A DNA stretch of 41,417 nucleotides from an uncultured Elusimicrobiales bacterium (lineage in GTDB: Bacteria; Elusimicrobiota; Elusimicrobia; Elusimicrobiales; Elusimicrobiaceae). The stretch covers positions 1-41,417 of the forward strand of contig CALVFA010000021.1 in assembly GCA_944326725.1 (NCBI GenBank), given 5' to 3'. Shown piece by piece: positions 9,520-17,788 of the stretch. The stretch's first letter is position 1, and each line of letters begins with the position of its first letter. The notes under the pieces were generated by a model. It searched no databases. It saw only the letters and a program-made list of their open reading frames with translations, and was not told the origin of the DNA. The translations under genes were made by a program, and so were the position numbers.

Positions 9520-9924
9520 AACTCTTCATTTCCCCGCCAACCCATCCCGTACCCCGGCAGAGCATTTTATTACACCACACACAGCAAAGATATCTCATCT
9601 GAAAATCCCAAGTAATGCCGGGGTTATTTTGTTTCAAAAGCGCGCCCTTCTTTGTTTCGCTCACCGCCCCAACAAGATATTCATCAGGGCGCACATCTCT
9701 GCTTCGTTTTGCCTAAACGCCCGGGTACTGGGCCCGGGTTTTCTTTTTCCCGCCTGGCTCTATCAAAAGCTTTAAATAGGCTGATAAAAGCCATTCTTTC
9801 TTTGATTTCAAAAGCCCGTTTGGCTCTTCTGCCCTGCCACCGCCCTTTGCTCGCCCCAGCTTTCCCAGGCGGTTTTTTCGTCATGGCTTAGAGTGGCCTC
9901 TCTGCGTTTATGGCAAGAAGTATG
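9520..9924. other. Gene-free stretch with long-range inverted repeats
   Basis: The sequence between the convergent ligA and TPR genes holds no credible gene: short frames are Pro/Arg-rich and unlike neighbours. It contains a 9-bp inverted repeat ACCCCGGCA (about 9550-9558) with TGCCGGGGT (about 9617-9625), a second pair GCGCCC/GGGCGC further on, and CCCGGG (9720-9725) with CCCGGG (9733-9738) followed by TTTTCTTTTT, a possible plus-strand terminator for ligA. Confidence 0.5.
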
Positions 9925-9963
9925 TATAAAAATCCCCGAAAAGAAAAATTTCTTTTCGGGGAT
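9925..9963 (-). terminator. Terminator of the M3 peptidase-to-TPR operon
   Basis: A perfect 15-bp stem (9932-9946 with 9949-9963; starts ATCCCCGAAAAG) with a T-run on the minus strand, 19 nt after the TPR gene stop. Confidence 0.9.
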
Positions 9964-9982
9964 AATACGTTAAAATAGCCTT

Positions 9983-11323
9983 CTACATTTCCAACAATTG
10001 TCCGTCTACCGAACTGCACACCTTATATCCAAACGAGTCATACATTTCCGCCAAACTGTTGTGCGGGATACGCACCCCAGGGTTGCGTTTTGCGCGGTAA
10101 CGGGACACATAATAATAAGCTACTCCTTTTTTGGGATCCGTCGTTTCCCCTTGGGGAATAAAATAGCGTTTATCGTTTTTAGACACATTCAGCACATAGA
10201 GGCCCATATATTCGCGCAAGGTATATTCGGAACAATTGGTTTGCTGCTGAATCAAGCTCAGTTCCTGGCGGGAAATCTCCGTATATCCGCTTTTTTCCAA
10301 ATCGGTTATCCGTGACGCCAGCTTATCTAAATCTGCCTGTGAAGGAGGCACGTCTTCTGTTGGCAGCAGATACGCTTTGCGGCCTTGCAAAGCCTCGTTG
10401 TAAACATAAAACCCGCTGTTTGTTAAGGTGCTGTCCGGCAAGAAAATTTTATTGCCTTTCATATCACGCAAATCAAAGACATCTTGCGTGCGCACATTCA
10501 TTTTCTGAAAAACAACCACGGCATCTTGACCGATTTGTTTGCGCAACGCATTGTATCCGCTCAGCGTCAACACTTCACGGGCAAAATCCGTATCTTTAAA
10601 TAAGGTAACTATATAATCCGCCGGCAAGGCAGGATATTTACTTTTCAAATAGTCAATGCCCCCGCGTTGCTCTGCCGAGTGCATGTTATTGAATAAATCA
10701 CGGTCCGATTCGGACAGTTCTTGTTTGTCAGGTAAAGCGGCATAGCGCTGTTTTAATGCGGCTAACATCTCTTCATTTGAAAAATAAACAGGTTCCAATG
10801 CAATCAGCCGTTTGCGCGCCACCAGATTCAGCGGCTCCACGGCCAAAGCCGTTTCATATAATTTAGCAGCAGCTTTTGCGTCCCCCTGGTTTTCCGTGAT
10901 AACCGCTTTTCCCACCAACGAATTGACATTAGCCCGGTTATATCCCAAGGAATGCTCATAATATTTTAAAGCGTCAGCAAACTGTTGCTGTTTAAACGCG
11001 ATATCTCCTAGCATGGAATAGGTATAAGACCAATACGCAGACGTACGCTCCATATTACTAATGGCCCGCAAGAAATAACGCCGCGCATCGGTCAGCCTGT
11101 CCTGCGTTAAAGCTACGCCGCCCAAACTCAACAAAGTATCTACATTATGTGAGTCTAAAGTTAAACAGCGCTCAAAAGTGCTGCGGGCGTGTACATAATC
11201 GCGGTTGGCAAATTCTTTTTTCCCTTGTTCCAAACAGGCAGCCAGCTGCGTCTGTGCCACAGACGCAGAGGCACACATGCTTAATAGTGCGCTAATTAAT
11301 AAAATTGGTTTTACATGTCGCAT
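9983..11323 (-). CDS. Exported TPR protein, function unknown
   Basis: A 446-aa protein starting with a signal peptide (MRHVKPILLISALLSM..., cleavage after SVAQ). About four TPR-like units follow in the first 180 residues (FANRDYVHARSTFERCLTL, LTDARRYFLRAI, FADALKYYEHSL, AKLYETALAVEP). The C-terminal 250 residues (CSEYTLREYMGLYVLNV, PGVRIPHNSLAEMY) match no family I know. The frame extends up to a TTG at 11380, but the signal peptide fixes the start at 11323. That ATG lies 32 nt inside the upstream synthase gene and has no good Shine-Dalgarno, so translation probably depends on coupling. Confidence 0.82.
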   Translation of the reverse strand: MRHVKPILLISALLSMCASASVAQTQLAACLEQGKKEFANRDYVHARSTFERCLTLDSHNVDTLLSLGGVALTQDRLTDARRYFLRAISNMERTSAYWSYTYSMLGDIAFKQQQFADALKYYEHSLGYNRANVNSLVGKAVITENQGDAKAAAKLYETALAVEPLNLVARKRLIALEPVYFSNEEMLAALKQRYAALPDKQELSESDRDLFNNMHSAEQRGGIDYLKSKYPALPADYIVTLFKDTDFAREVLTLSGYNALRKQIGQDAVVVFQKMNVRTQDVFDLRDMKGNKIFLPDSTLTNSGFYVYNEALQGRKAYLLPTEDVPPSQADLDKLASRITDLEKSGYTEISRQELSLIQQQTNCSEYTLREYMGLYVLNVSKNDKRYFIPQGETTDPKKGVAYYYVSRYRAKRNPGVRIPHNSLAEMYDSFGYKVCSSVDGQLLEM

Positions 11324-12116
11324 AAATACACTGTAGCGCTTTTTCAGCTTTAGAAAGTTTAACAGGACGCTCAAACACAAAGCCTGTTTTTTCTATTTTA
11401 GCAAGATTTGCCCGGTAAACAAAGCCCATTACCCGGCAGGGCAGCATTTTCCGGGCAGGCAGAGTCTGCATGATTTGATCGGCCTGGCGGTAAAATTCCT
11501 TGGAACGCCCCGCCAGTTGGGCCAGCACGCCAGACAGCGCCTGCGGATTTTTATTATGCAGCACATCTTCCCGCGTCAAGCCAAACTGCGCCAGCAAATC
11601 CTGCGGCAAATAGACCCGCCCCATGGCGGCGTCTTCATGCACGTCGCGTATAATATTGGTACTCTGTACCGCAAAACCCAGCGCACGGGCCAAAGCCTGC
11701 GCCGGCGCGCCTTTCACACCCAAAATATCCAGCGTAGCCTGTCCCACCACACCCGCCACCCGCCACAAATACCATCCCAACTCTTCAAATGTAGCATAGG
11801 TACGGCCCTGCACATCGGCCTGCATGCCTTCCAATAACAGCAAAAACCGGTCCGGCTTCATGCCATAAGCAGAAACTATTTTTTGCAAATCTTTCCCCAG
11901 CGCCGTTTGGGCCTGGCCTTCAAAAATACGCTGTATTTCTTCCCGCCATAAAGCCAGCTCCGCCAGGCGGTCCTCTATGCCCGGCTCATCGGCGATATCA
12001 TCTGCTATGCGGCAAAAAGCATAGTATGCCGCCAACGCCTGCCGCCGGGGTTTATCCAAAAACAGAAACGCCGGGCCAAAGCTGGATTTTTTGTATGCGG
12101 TCAATTGGGGTGTCAT
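11292..12116 (-). CDS. Squalene/phytoene synthase family protein
   Basis: A 274-aa trans-isoprenyl diphosphate head-to-head synthase. Both aspartate-rich motifs are present: AFCRIADDIADE near residues 33-44 and NIIRDVHEDAAMGRVYLP in the C-terminal half. Family members make phytoene, (hydroxy)squalene or presqualene diphosphate from two prenyl diphosphates. The substrate cannot be decided: there is no phytoene desaturase, HpnE or squalene-hopene cyclase in the window. The SSFGPAF and YYAFCR segments look closest to the HpnD/CrtB branch. It sits 6 nt after coaW and overlaps the TPR gene, so it belongs to a four-gene chain. Confidence 0.88.
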   Translation of the reverse strand: MTPQLTAYKKSSFGPAFLFLDKPRRQALAAYYAFCRIADDIADEPGIEDRLAELALWREEIQRIFEGQAQTALGKDLQKIVSAYGMKPDRFLLLLEGMQADVQGRTYATFEELGWYLWRVAGVVGQATLDILGVKGAPAQALARALGFAVQSTNIIRDVHEDAAMGRVYLPQDLLAQFGLTREDVLHNKNPQALSGVLAQLAGRSKEFYRQADQIMQTLPARKMLPCRVMGFVYRANLAKIEKTGFVFERPVKLSKAEKALQCIYATCKTNFIN

Positions 12117-12122
12117 AAAAAA

Positions 12123-12962
12123 TTATTTTTTCTTTTCTTTTTGGTAAATATAAGACAGCGCCGCCCCGGTGGCAGTAGCATAAATGGAATGAGGCGGAAT
12201 GGTAAATTTGATTTTATATAAACGTTCCACTTGTTTAAAAAGGTCTTTGGCACAGGGCACGGTGCTTAGGGTGCCGGTAATGATAACGTCTTTTACATTG
12301 TCGTTGCGGCAGGCAAACACCGCCAGCATGCCAATCGTTTGAAACACCATATTAAGCACGCCGCGGGCCAAATCTTCCGCGTTCAGCCCGTCTGCCATTT
12401 TGCCAAAGTTAGAGGCGGTTACCTCCGGCGCAAGCGTGGAAATATCGCCGGGGCAAATGTCGGAAATATTTAAATCTACTTTTTTCAGGTCCCCGCGGTG
12501 CGCCAGCTCCACCACCGTTTCAAAAGAGCGCGCATTGCACAGCTGTCCGCACAGCCCCAGCACCGTACCGCCGCCTACCCCCGAGCCGCCGATATGGCGT
12601 ATGCCGGTTTTGTCTGCGCGCACAAAAGCAGTGCCGGTGCCCATGCTGATAATCAGCCCTTCTTTCTTTTTAGACAAAGCCAGGCCGCCCAGCCCTATGG
12701 CGCGGAACTCGTCCACCTGTCGGGCTGGAATGCCGTAGATGTCCCCTTTAAACAAAGAGGAGCCCACACCCGTCAGTACGATTTGTTTGACTTGGGAAAG
12801 GGACAATTTGTTTTCATTGATAAATTTGCCCAATGCCCCGTAGGCGGAGGTTTGCGGGTCGGCCGCTTCCACTTTCAGCCGTCCAATCAGTTTGCCGTCA
12901 GTAGAATACCCCACGATCTTGGTCGTGGAGCCGCCCACATCAATTCCAATAATCACATTCAT
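12123..12962 (-). CDS. coaW: Type II pantothenate kinase CoaW
   Basis: A 279-aa ASKHA-fold kinase that phosphorylates pantothenate, the first step of CoA synthesis. It shows the N-terminal phosphate motif IGIDVGGSTTKIVGY, the SMGTGTA motif and the GGSGVGGGTVLGL loop, as in Staphylococcus aureus CoaW and eukaryotic PanK. The length (about 270) fits the bacterial type II form, which in the characterised S. aureus enzyme is insensitive to CoA feedback. The start at 12962 overlaps the M3 peptidase stop by 4 nt (ATGA). Confidence 0.9.
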   Translation of the reverse strand: MNVIIGIDVGGSTTKIVGYSTDGKLIGRLKVEAADPQTSAYGALGKFINENKLSLSQVKQIVLTGVGSSLFKGDIYGIPARQVDEFRAIGLGGLALSKKKEGLIISMGTGTAFVRADKTGIRHIGGSGVGGGTVLGLCGQLCNARSFETVVELAHRGDLKKVDLNISDICPGDISTLAPEVTASNFGKMADGLNAEDLARGVLNMVFQTIGMLAVFACRNDNVKDVIITGTLSTVPCAKDLFKQVERLYKIKFTIPPHSIYATATGAALSYIYQKEKKK

Positions 12963-14998
12963 TTGCTTTCCTCCAGACCAATGGATTTTAAAAATGGGGT
13001 AATGTCTTCTTGGCGGCCCAGGAAGTTTTGCACCATTTGCTCTTCTTCCACCGTGCCGCCTTTTTCTAAAATCTCGCGGCGGAATTTCAGCCCGGTCTGC
13101 GGGTTAAACACGCCGTTTTTTTCAAACTCACTAAAGAAATCTTCCGCAATGACTTCCGACCACAAATACCCATAATACCCGGCGTCATAGCCGCCCATGA
13201 TATGCCCAAAAGCCGCCTGCGGATAGGTGCCTTTGGTCAGCGGCAAACCGCGGATTTTTTTAGTCATAGAAAAATAAGTTTTTGTGGTGTCGGGCGTTTT
13301 GTTTTTGGTGTGCAGCGTCATATCATACTGGGCAAAAAAGTCTTGCCGCAAATAGGAGCCCGCCGCACCAAAGTTTTTGGCGGCAATCATCTTTTCAATC
13401 ATCTCGTCCGGCAGCGGCTGAGCAGTTTGATAATGCTTGCTAATTTTTTTAAGCACCTGCGGGTTCCACGCCCAACGCTCCAGCATTTGGCTGGGGGTTT
13501 CCACAAAGTCCCAGCTGACGCTGGTGCCGGATTGGGAAGAATAGCGCGCTTTGGTCAGTGCATTGTGCAGCACGTGCCCAAACTCGTGGAACAGGGTGCT
13601 GACTTCGCCGTGTTTGAGCAAAGACGGCGTATCGGCAGAAGGCTTATTCATGTTGGCCACAATCGCCACAAAAGGGGTTTGATAGGTGCCGTCTTCTTTC
13701 TCTTTTCCTTCCACCAAATCAAAGCAGGCGGCGTGTTTGTATTTGCCTTCGCGCGGATATAAATCCATATAAAAATACGCCACCAAAGCACCGTCTTCTT
13801 TATTGACGATTTTAAAGGCTTTCACATCCGGGTGCCACACCGGTATGTCCGCCGGTTCAAAGGCTATGCCAAATAAATTACCAAACAGCTCCAACATGCC
13901 CGCAATAACCACATCGGACGGAAAATATTCTTTAATCAGCTCGGGGTCCACGTCCAGGTTTTCTTTTTTGTATTTATTGCCCCAGTAGCCGCTTTCATAG
14001 GGGTAAAGGGTGCGGCTTTTGGTGCCCTTTTTTTCATTTTTATACGCGATTAAATTTTTGTCTTCCGCTTTAGCCATCGGCTGCAGGCGCTTTTGCAGGT
14101 CTTTTAAAAACTTTTCCACCGTTTCAGGGTTTTTGGCCATGCGGTTTTCCAACTTCAGCTGGGCGTGGTTTTTATACCCCAGCAGCTGCGCAATTTGGCG
14201 GCGCAGCGTCAGCGTTTTTTCAAGCAAGGCCACGTTTTCTTCCCCGCCGCGGCGGTTGTATTTAAATTCCAGTTCTTTGCGCGCTTCGTCGCTTTCGGAA
14301 TTAAGCATAAAAGGCACATAGTCCGGGTAATCCAATGTCACGCGGTATTTGCCTTGCGGCGTTTTTTGCAGTTTGGAAATGTAGTCATTTCCTAACCCTT
14401 GCAGCTGGGTTTCGTCCACATCTAGATAATCCTTATATTCCTGCACATTTTTATCAAACTGGATAATATATTGGGCTTTTTCTTTATTGAGTTTTTTAAA
14501 TGTTTCCAAATCCTCGTCACTCAGCTCCATACCGCTGTTTTTAAAGCCAATCATCATGTCTTTAAGCAGCAGGGCCTGGTCCGGCTCCAGCTGGGGCTTT
14601 GTATCGGCATAGGCTTTAATGGCGCGGTACACATCGCGCCGGGTGGCAACGTCTACCATATATTGGCTCATTTGCATTTGCAGGGCCAGGGCCGCGTCGC
14701 GAAAGTTTTTGTCCGTAGACACATAAGAAAGAAAACCGCTCATGCCCAGCGCGTCGCCGTATTTCTCAAAAGCGCGTTCATAGCCCAGCACCGTATTGTC
14801 AAATGTACGCTGCGCATCAGGAATAGCCACCAAATCAGCCAAATCTTTTTCCAGCTGCTGCCGGGCAACCGCTTCGGCGGGGGCCAGGTCCTCCGCTTTA
14901 TAGTCAAAATGCAAAACGCCGTTTCTAAACATGCTTTCCATGCCGTTCACTCCCGCCGCAAGGGCTAAAATAAAAATAAGGGTCAACCATTTTTTCAT
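12959..14998 (-). CDS. M3 family zinc metallopeptidase (oligopeptidase A/Dcp-like)
   Basis: A 679-aa peptidase with the M3 zinc motif FHEFGHVLH (His471, Glu472, His475) and the downstream WDFVETPSQMLE carrying the third ligand. Enzymes of this family cleave short peptides. A signal peptide (MKKWLTLIFILALAAGVNG) suggests a periplasmic or envelope location, in contrast with cytoplasmic PrlC. Whether it is an oligopeptidase or a peptidyl-dipeptidase (Dcp) cannot be told. It is the first gene of a chain with coaW, the synthase-like gene and the TPR gene. No good Shine-Dalgarno is visible before the ATG at 14998. Confidence 0.9.
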   Translation of the reverse strand: MKKWLTLIFILALAAGVNGMESMFRNGVLHFDYKAEDLAPAEAVARQQLEKDLADLVAIPDAQRTFDNTVLGYERAFEKYGDALGMSGFLSYVSTDKNFRDAALALQMQMSQYMVDVATRRDVYRAIKAYADTKPQLEPDQALLLKDMMIGFKNSGMELSDEDLETFKKLNKEKAQYIIQFDKNVQEYKDYLDVDETQLQGLGNDYISKLQKTPQGKYRVTLDYPDYVPFMLNSESDEARKELEFKYNRRGGEENVALLEKTLTLRRQIAQLLGYKNHAQLKLENRMAKNPETVEKFLKDLQKRLQPMAKAEDKNLIAYKNEKKGTKSRTLYPYESGYWGNKYKKENLDVDPELIKEYFPSDVVIAGMLELFGNLFGIAFEPADIPVWHPDVKAFKIVNKEDGALVAYFYMDLYPREGKYKHAACFDLVEGKEKEDGTYQTPFVAIVANMNKPSADTPSLLKHGEVSTLFHEFGHVLHNALTKARYSSQSGTSVSWDFVETPSQMLERWAWNPQVLKKISKHYQTAQPLPDEMIEKMIAAKNFGAAGSYLRQDFFAQYDMTLHTKNKTPDTTKTYFSMTKKIRGLPLTKGTYPQAAFGHIMGGYDAGYYGYLWSEVIAEDFFSEFEKNGVFNPQTGLKFRREILEKGGTVEEEQMVQNFLGRQEDITPFLKSIGLEESK

Positions 14999-15088
14999 AT
15001 GGAATTAATCCGTTTAATTTGTTACACTAAGTGGACCAGCCGTTTTGGTAAGACGGGCCGTATAAATATAACAAAGCCATATGGTATT

Positions 15089-15097
15089 TGTTATAAT
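15089..15097 (+). promoter_or_regulatory. Extended -10 for arginine decarboxylase/agmatinase
   Basis: TGTTATAAT, an extended -10 with consensus TATAAT at 15092-15097 and no clear -35. The start codon is 37 nt downstream with an AGGA at 15116-15119, so this transcript has a normal short leader. Confidence 0.5.
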
Positions 15098-15134
15098 TTA
15101 TATTATATTAATTCACGAGGAATTAAAACTTAAA

Positions 15135-15686
15135 ATGTACGAACCGTTTGTTCCCAAAGAGATATTCCTTACCAAAGGAATTGGCAGACACAAAGAAAAA
15201 CTGGCAAGCTTTGAAGAAGCCTTGCGCGACGCAAAGATTGCTCCGTTTAACATTGTGCCCGTGTCCAGCATTTTCCCTCCGGGATGCAAAACCATCCCCA
15301 TAGCCAAAGGCGTCAGCCAGCTGCGTACCGGCCAGATTTTGCACTGCGTCATCAGCCGCAATACCAGCAACGAATACCGCCGCCTGATTTCCGCATCCGT
15401 CGGTTTGGCTATTCCGAAAGATAAAAAGATCCACGGCTATATTTCCGAACACCACAGCTTTGGCGAAACGGACAAACAAGCCGGCGATTACGCCGAAGAT
15501 TTGGCCGCGCTGATGCTGTCTACCACCCTGGGTATTGAATTTGACAACAATACCACCTGGGACCAGAAAGAAGAAATCTGGAAAATGAGCGGTAAAATCG
15601 TGCGCACGACCAACATTACGCAGTCTGCTATCTGCGTGGAAGGGCTGTGGACCACGGTCATCGCTGCAGCGGTGTTCGTTAAATAA
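15135..15686 (+). CDS. Pyruvoyl-dependent arginine decarboxylase
   Basis: A 183-aa proenzyme that decarboxylates arginine to agmatine without PLP. It cleaves itself between two serines to make a pyruvoyl group; the site is visible as PVSSIFPPG with Ser44-Ser45. Other family features are the GIG.H start, GQILHCVISRNTSNE and the SEHHSFGETDKQAGDYAE stretch. The ATG at 15135 is preferred over the one at 15081, which would add 18 hydrophobic residues and leave only the leader. The next gene, 12 nt downstream, encodes an agmatinase, which supports the arginine assignment. Confidence 0.93.
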   Translation: MYEPFVPKEIFLTKGIGRHKEKLASFEEALRDAKIAPFNIVPVSSIFPPGCKTIPIAKGVSQLRTGQILHCVISRNTSNEYRRLISASVGLAIPKDKKIHGYISEHHSFGETDKQAGDYAEDLAALMLSTTLGIEFDNNTTWDQKEEIWKMSGKIVRTTNITQSAICVEGLWTTVIAAAVFVK

Positions 15687-15698
15687 TCAGGACCTGTT

Positions 15699-16586
15699 GT
15701 GAGCGATAACGTACAAACTGATAAGTTTATGGGGCTAGAGAGCAAAAACAGCTCTCTGGCCCTTTGTAAATTCGCCGTCGTGCCGGTGCCGTTTGAAAAA
15801 ACGGTCTGCTACGGGCACGGCACGGCCAAAGGCCCCGCCGCGGTTATAGAGGCCTCCACCCAAATTGAATTGTGGGACGAAGAAACTAAGACGGAAACCT
15901 GGCAGGAAGGCATACATACCTGCCCGGCGGTAAAATGCGCCGGTCCGACGTCAAAAGTTTTCAAAGAAATAGACAAAACCGTGCGTGAAATGATGACGCA
16001 CAAACAGTGTATTCCTTTCTATATTGGTGGGGAACACACTGTCACGCAGGCGTTGGCGCAGCCATATATTGACGCGTATAAAAATTTAAGCATTCTGCAT
16101 TTTGACGCCCACGCCGATTTGCGTGAAACCTTTGAAGGCACGCCCAAAAGCCACGCCTGCGCGCTCTACCCGGCTTCCCGCCAGGTGCCTGTGGTGCAGG
16201 TGGGCATACGCAGCGTAGCCAGCGAAGAAAAACAATATTGCAACGCCGGCAAAGTAACTACGTTTCTGATGCACGAGCACCGCGACGTAAACAAGCTCAT
16301 TCCGCAAGTGCTTAAGAAACTAACCGACACCGTATACATTACCATTGACGTGGACGGCTTTGACCCCTCCGTCATTCCGGCCACCGGCACGCCGCAGCCC
16401 GGCGGTTTTGGCTGGTACGAAGCGCTGGATTTGTTCCGCGCCGTCATTGAAAAGAAAAACATTGTGGCGGTGGACGTAGTGGAAGCCTGCCAAAGAAAGG
16501 CCGACCCCATTACGGAGTTTAATGTGTCCAAGCTGATTTACCGCCTGATGGGATACCTGACGGTAAAAGGACAAAAGAAGAAATAA
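15699..16586 (+). CDS. speB: Agmatinase (ureohydrolase family)
   Basis: A 295-aa arginase/agmatinase family enzyme. The dimanganese ligands are visible: GGEHTVT, HFDAHADLR and ITIDVDGFDPSVIPATGTPQPGG. The context, directly after arginine decarboxylase, makes agmatine hydrolysis to putrescine plus urea the likely reaction; arginase or guanidinobutyrase cannot be excluded by motif alone. The start is a GTG at 15699, with CAGGA placed just before it. A strong terminator follows, so this is a two-gene polyamine operon. Confidence 0.92.
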   Translation: MSDNVQTDKFMGLESKNSSLALCKFAVVPVPFEKTVCYGHGTAKGPAAVIEASTQIELWDEETKTETWQEGIHTCPAVKCAGPTSKVFKEIDKTVREMMTHKQCIPFYIGGEHTVTQALAQPYIDAYKNLSILHFDAHADLRETFEGTPKSHACALYPASRQVPVVQVGIRSVASEEKQYCNAGKVTTFLMHEHRDVNKLIPQVLKKLTDTVYITIDVDGFDPSVIPATGTPQPGGFGWYEALDLFRAVIEKKNIVAVDVVEACQRKADPITEFNVSKLIYRLMGYLTVKGQKKK

Positions 16587-16596
16587 AAGTTTCATT

Positions 16597-16626
16597 AAAA
16601 ACCCCGCTCGTTGGAGCGGGGTTTTT
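16597..16626 (+). terminator. Terminator of the polyamine operon
   Basis: A 13-bp stem AAAAACCCCGCTC / GAGCGGGGTTTTT (16597-16609 with 16614-16626), loop GTTG, 10 nt after the agmatinase stop. Confidence 0.92.
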
Positions 16627-16860
16627 AAGAGCCTTCCACAAAAGCCTCGGGCTTACCCTAGGCCATGAATCAAAAACCCCAGCTGACCTCCGGGCAATGA
16701 AGCGCGAAACCCCTCGCAGAGCAAGGCCTCTTTATACAAAACCTCATACCCCGCTTAAAATGTTCCCGGCGGTGGACGGCAAAAACGACATACTGCCTTA
16801 TACTTTGCCGAGCGCAGCGGGCTATCCGTCAACCAGGCCGTTTTGAACGGGATAGAATTT
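16627..16860. other. Gene-free stretch, possible gene remnant
   Basis: There is no complete gene. One plus-strand frame around 16777-16863 reads like coding sequence (ALYFAERSGLSVNQAVLNGI) but begins after a stop and runs into the next terminator. It may be a decayed gene end; the family is not recognised. Confidence 0.3.
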
Positions 16861-16896
16861 AAAACAAAAAACCCCGGGCATAAATCCGGGGTTTTT
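16861..16896 (-). terminator. Terminator of the first beta-barrel gene
   Basis: An 11-bp stem AAAAACCCCGG / CCGGGGTTTTT (16867-16877 with 16886-16896) with T-rich sequence on the minus-strand side, 40 nt after the stop at 16937. Confidence 0.85.
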
Positions 16897-16936
16897 GTTT
16901 TGCTGGAAAGACAAAGAACGGGGAAGGCTATCCCTT

Positions 16937-17602
16937 TTAAAATTTATAAGCCAGCTTGAGCATAAAAGACAGGAAAGAATAATCCTCGTTGCCGCCGCCC
17001 TTGACCAATTTGCTGGTGTCAAAAGGGAAACTGCTGTAGCGCATTTCTAAACCAAGCAGCCAGTTAACGCTGACATCCCCTTCCAGCCCCATACCGACAT
17101 AATAAATGAATGAATTATCCGTATCGCTTCCACTTCCAGAAACACCGTTTATTGTGGCTGACACAGAATTTTTAGCTATCGCCCACCCGCCGCCAAACGG
17201 AATATAAAAGCGAAAGCCAGAGCCCGGATTAGTCGTCAGACGTCCAGCTATCATTAAGCTATAAACGTCCATTTTGCTATGGATAGTTTCTTCATATCCG
17301 TACCCCCAAACCGTATCGCTGGAAGATTCAAAGTTATTGGCGTTAAACTCCGCTCCCAGCGCCAAGTAGGGATTAAGCACATATAAATATTGCACCCCAT
17401 AGGAAAGAGCTCCTTCCGCCCAATCAACTCCTTCTGCGTTGCCCCACGACGTTTCTATATCTATTGCAGAACCACTGACGGACAATGATCCACCAAAAAA
17501 ACCGGACACCATTTGGTCCCCTTTTTCCAAACCATTTGCTTGCACCAGTAAAGGAAAAAGACACCATAAACCTACAGACAAAATTTTACACACCTTTTTC
17601 AT
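16937..17602 (-). CDS. Outer-membrane beta-barrel protein
   Basis: A 221-aa protein with a signal peptide (cleavage after LLVQA) and a small OmpA/OmpW-like barrel: alternating hydrophobic strands, many Gly/Tyr/Phe, and a last strand ending LKLAYKF with a terminal Phe, the signal read by the BAM machinery. It is a paralogue of the next gene (shared KGDQMVS, AGRLTTNP, RFYIPFG). Its function (porin, structural or other) is unknown. AAGGAG precedes the ATG. Confidence 0.82.
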   Translation of the reverse strand: MKKVCKILSVGLWCLFPLLVQANGLEKGDQMVSGFFGGSLSVSGSAIDIETSWGNAEGVDWAEGALSYGVQYLYVLNPYLALGAEFNANNFESSSDTVWGYGYEETIHSKMDVYSLMIAGRLTTNPGSGFRFYIPFGGGWAIAKNSVSATINGVSGSGSDTDNSFIYYVGMGLEGDVSVNWLLGLEMRYSSFPFDTSKLVKGGGNEDYSFLSFMLKLAYKF

Positions 17603-17742
17603 ACTCAGTCTCCTTCTGCCCGGACAAGATATTTTATCATACTAAAATTTATTCAAAAAAACTCCTCCGTGTGACCTTTGCAAATGATATGGCTTCAAAA
17701 ATATATCTCTAATACTGCCGGAACAGCATTTTGATGGGCAAC

Positions 17743-17772
17743 AAAAAGGCCCCGTTTAAAACGGGGCCTTTT
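17743..17772 (-). terminator. Terminator of the second beta-barrel gene
   Basis: A stem AAAAGGCCCCGT / ACGGGGCCTTTT around 17744-17772 with a T-run on the minus strand, 16 nt after the stop at 17789. It separates this gene from the paralogue downstream. Confidence 0.9.
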
Positions 17773-17788
17773 GCTTCTTACTATGGAA

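Noticed and set aside
11323-11380. A 19-residue N-terminal extension of the TPR protein from a TTG
   Set aside because: It lies inside the upstream gene and would hide the signal peptide that starts at 11323.
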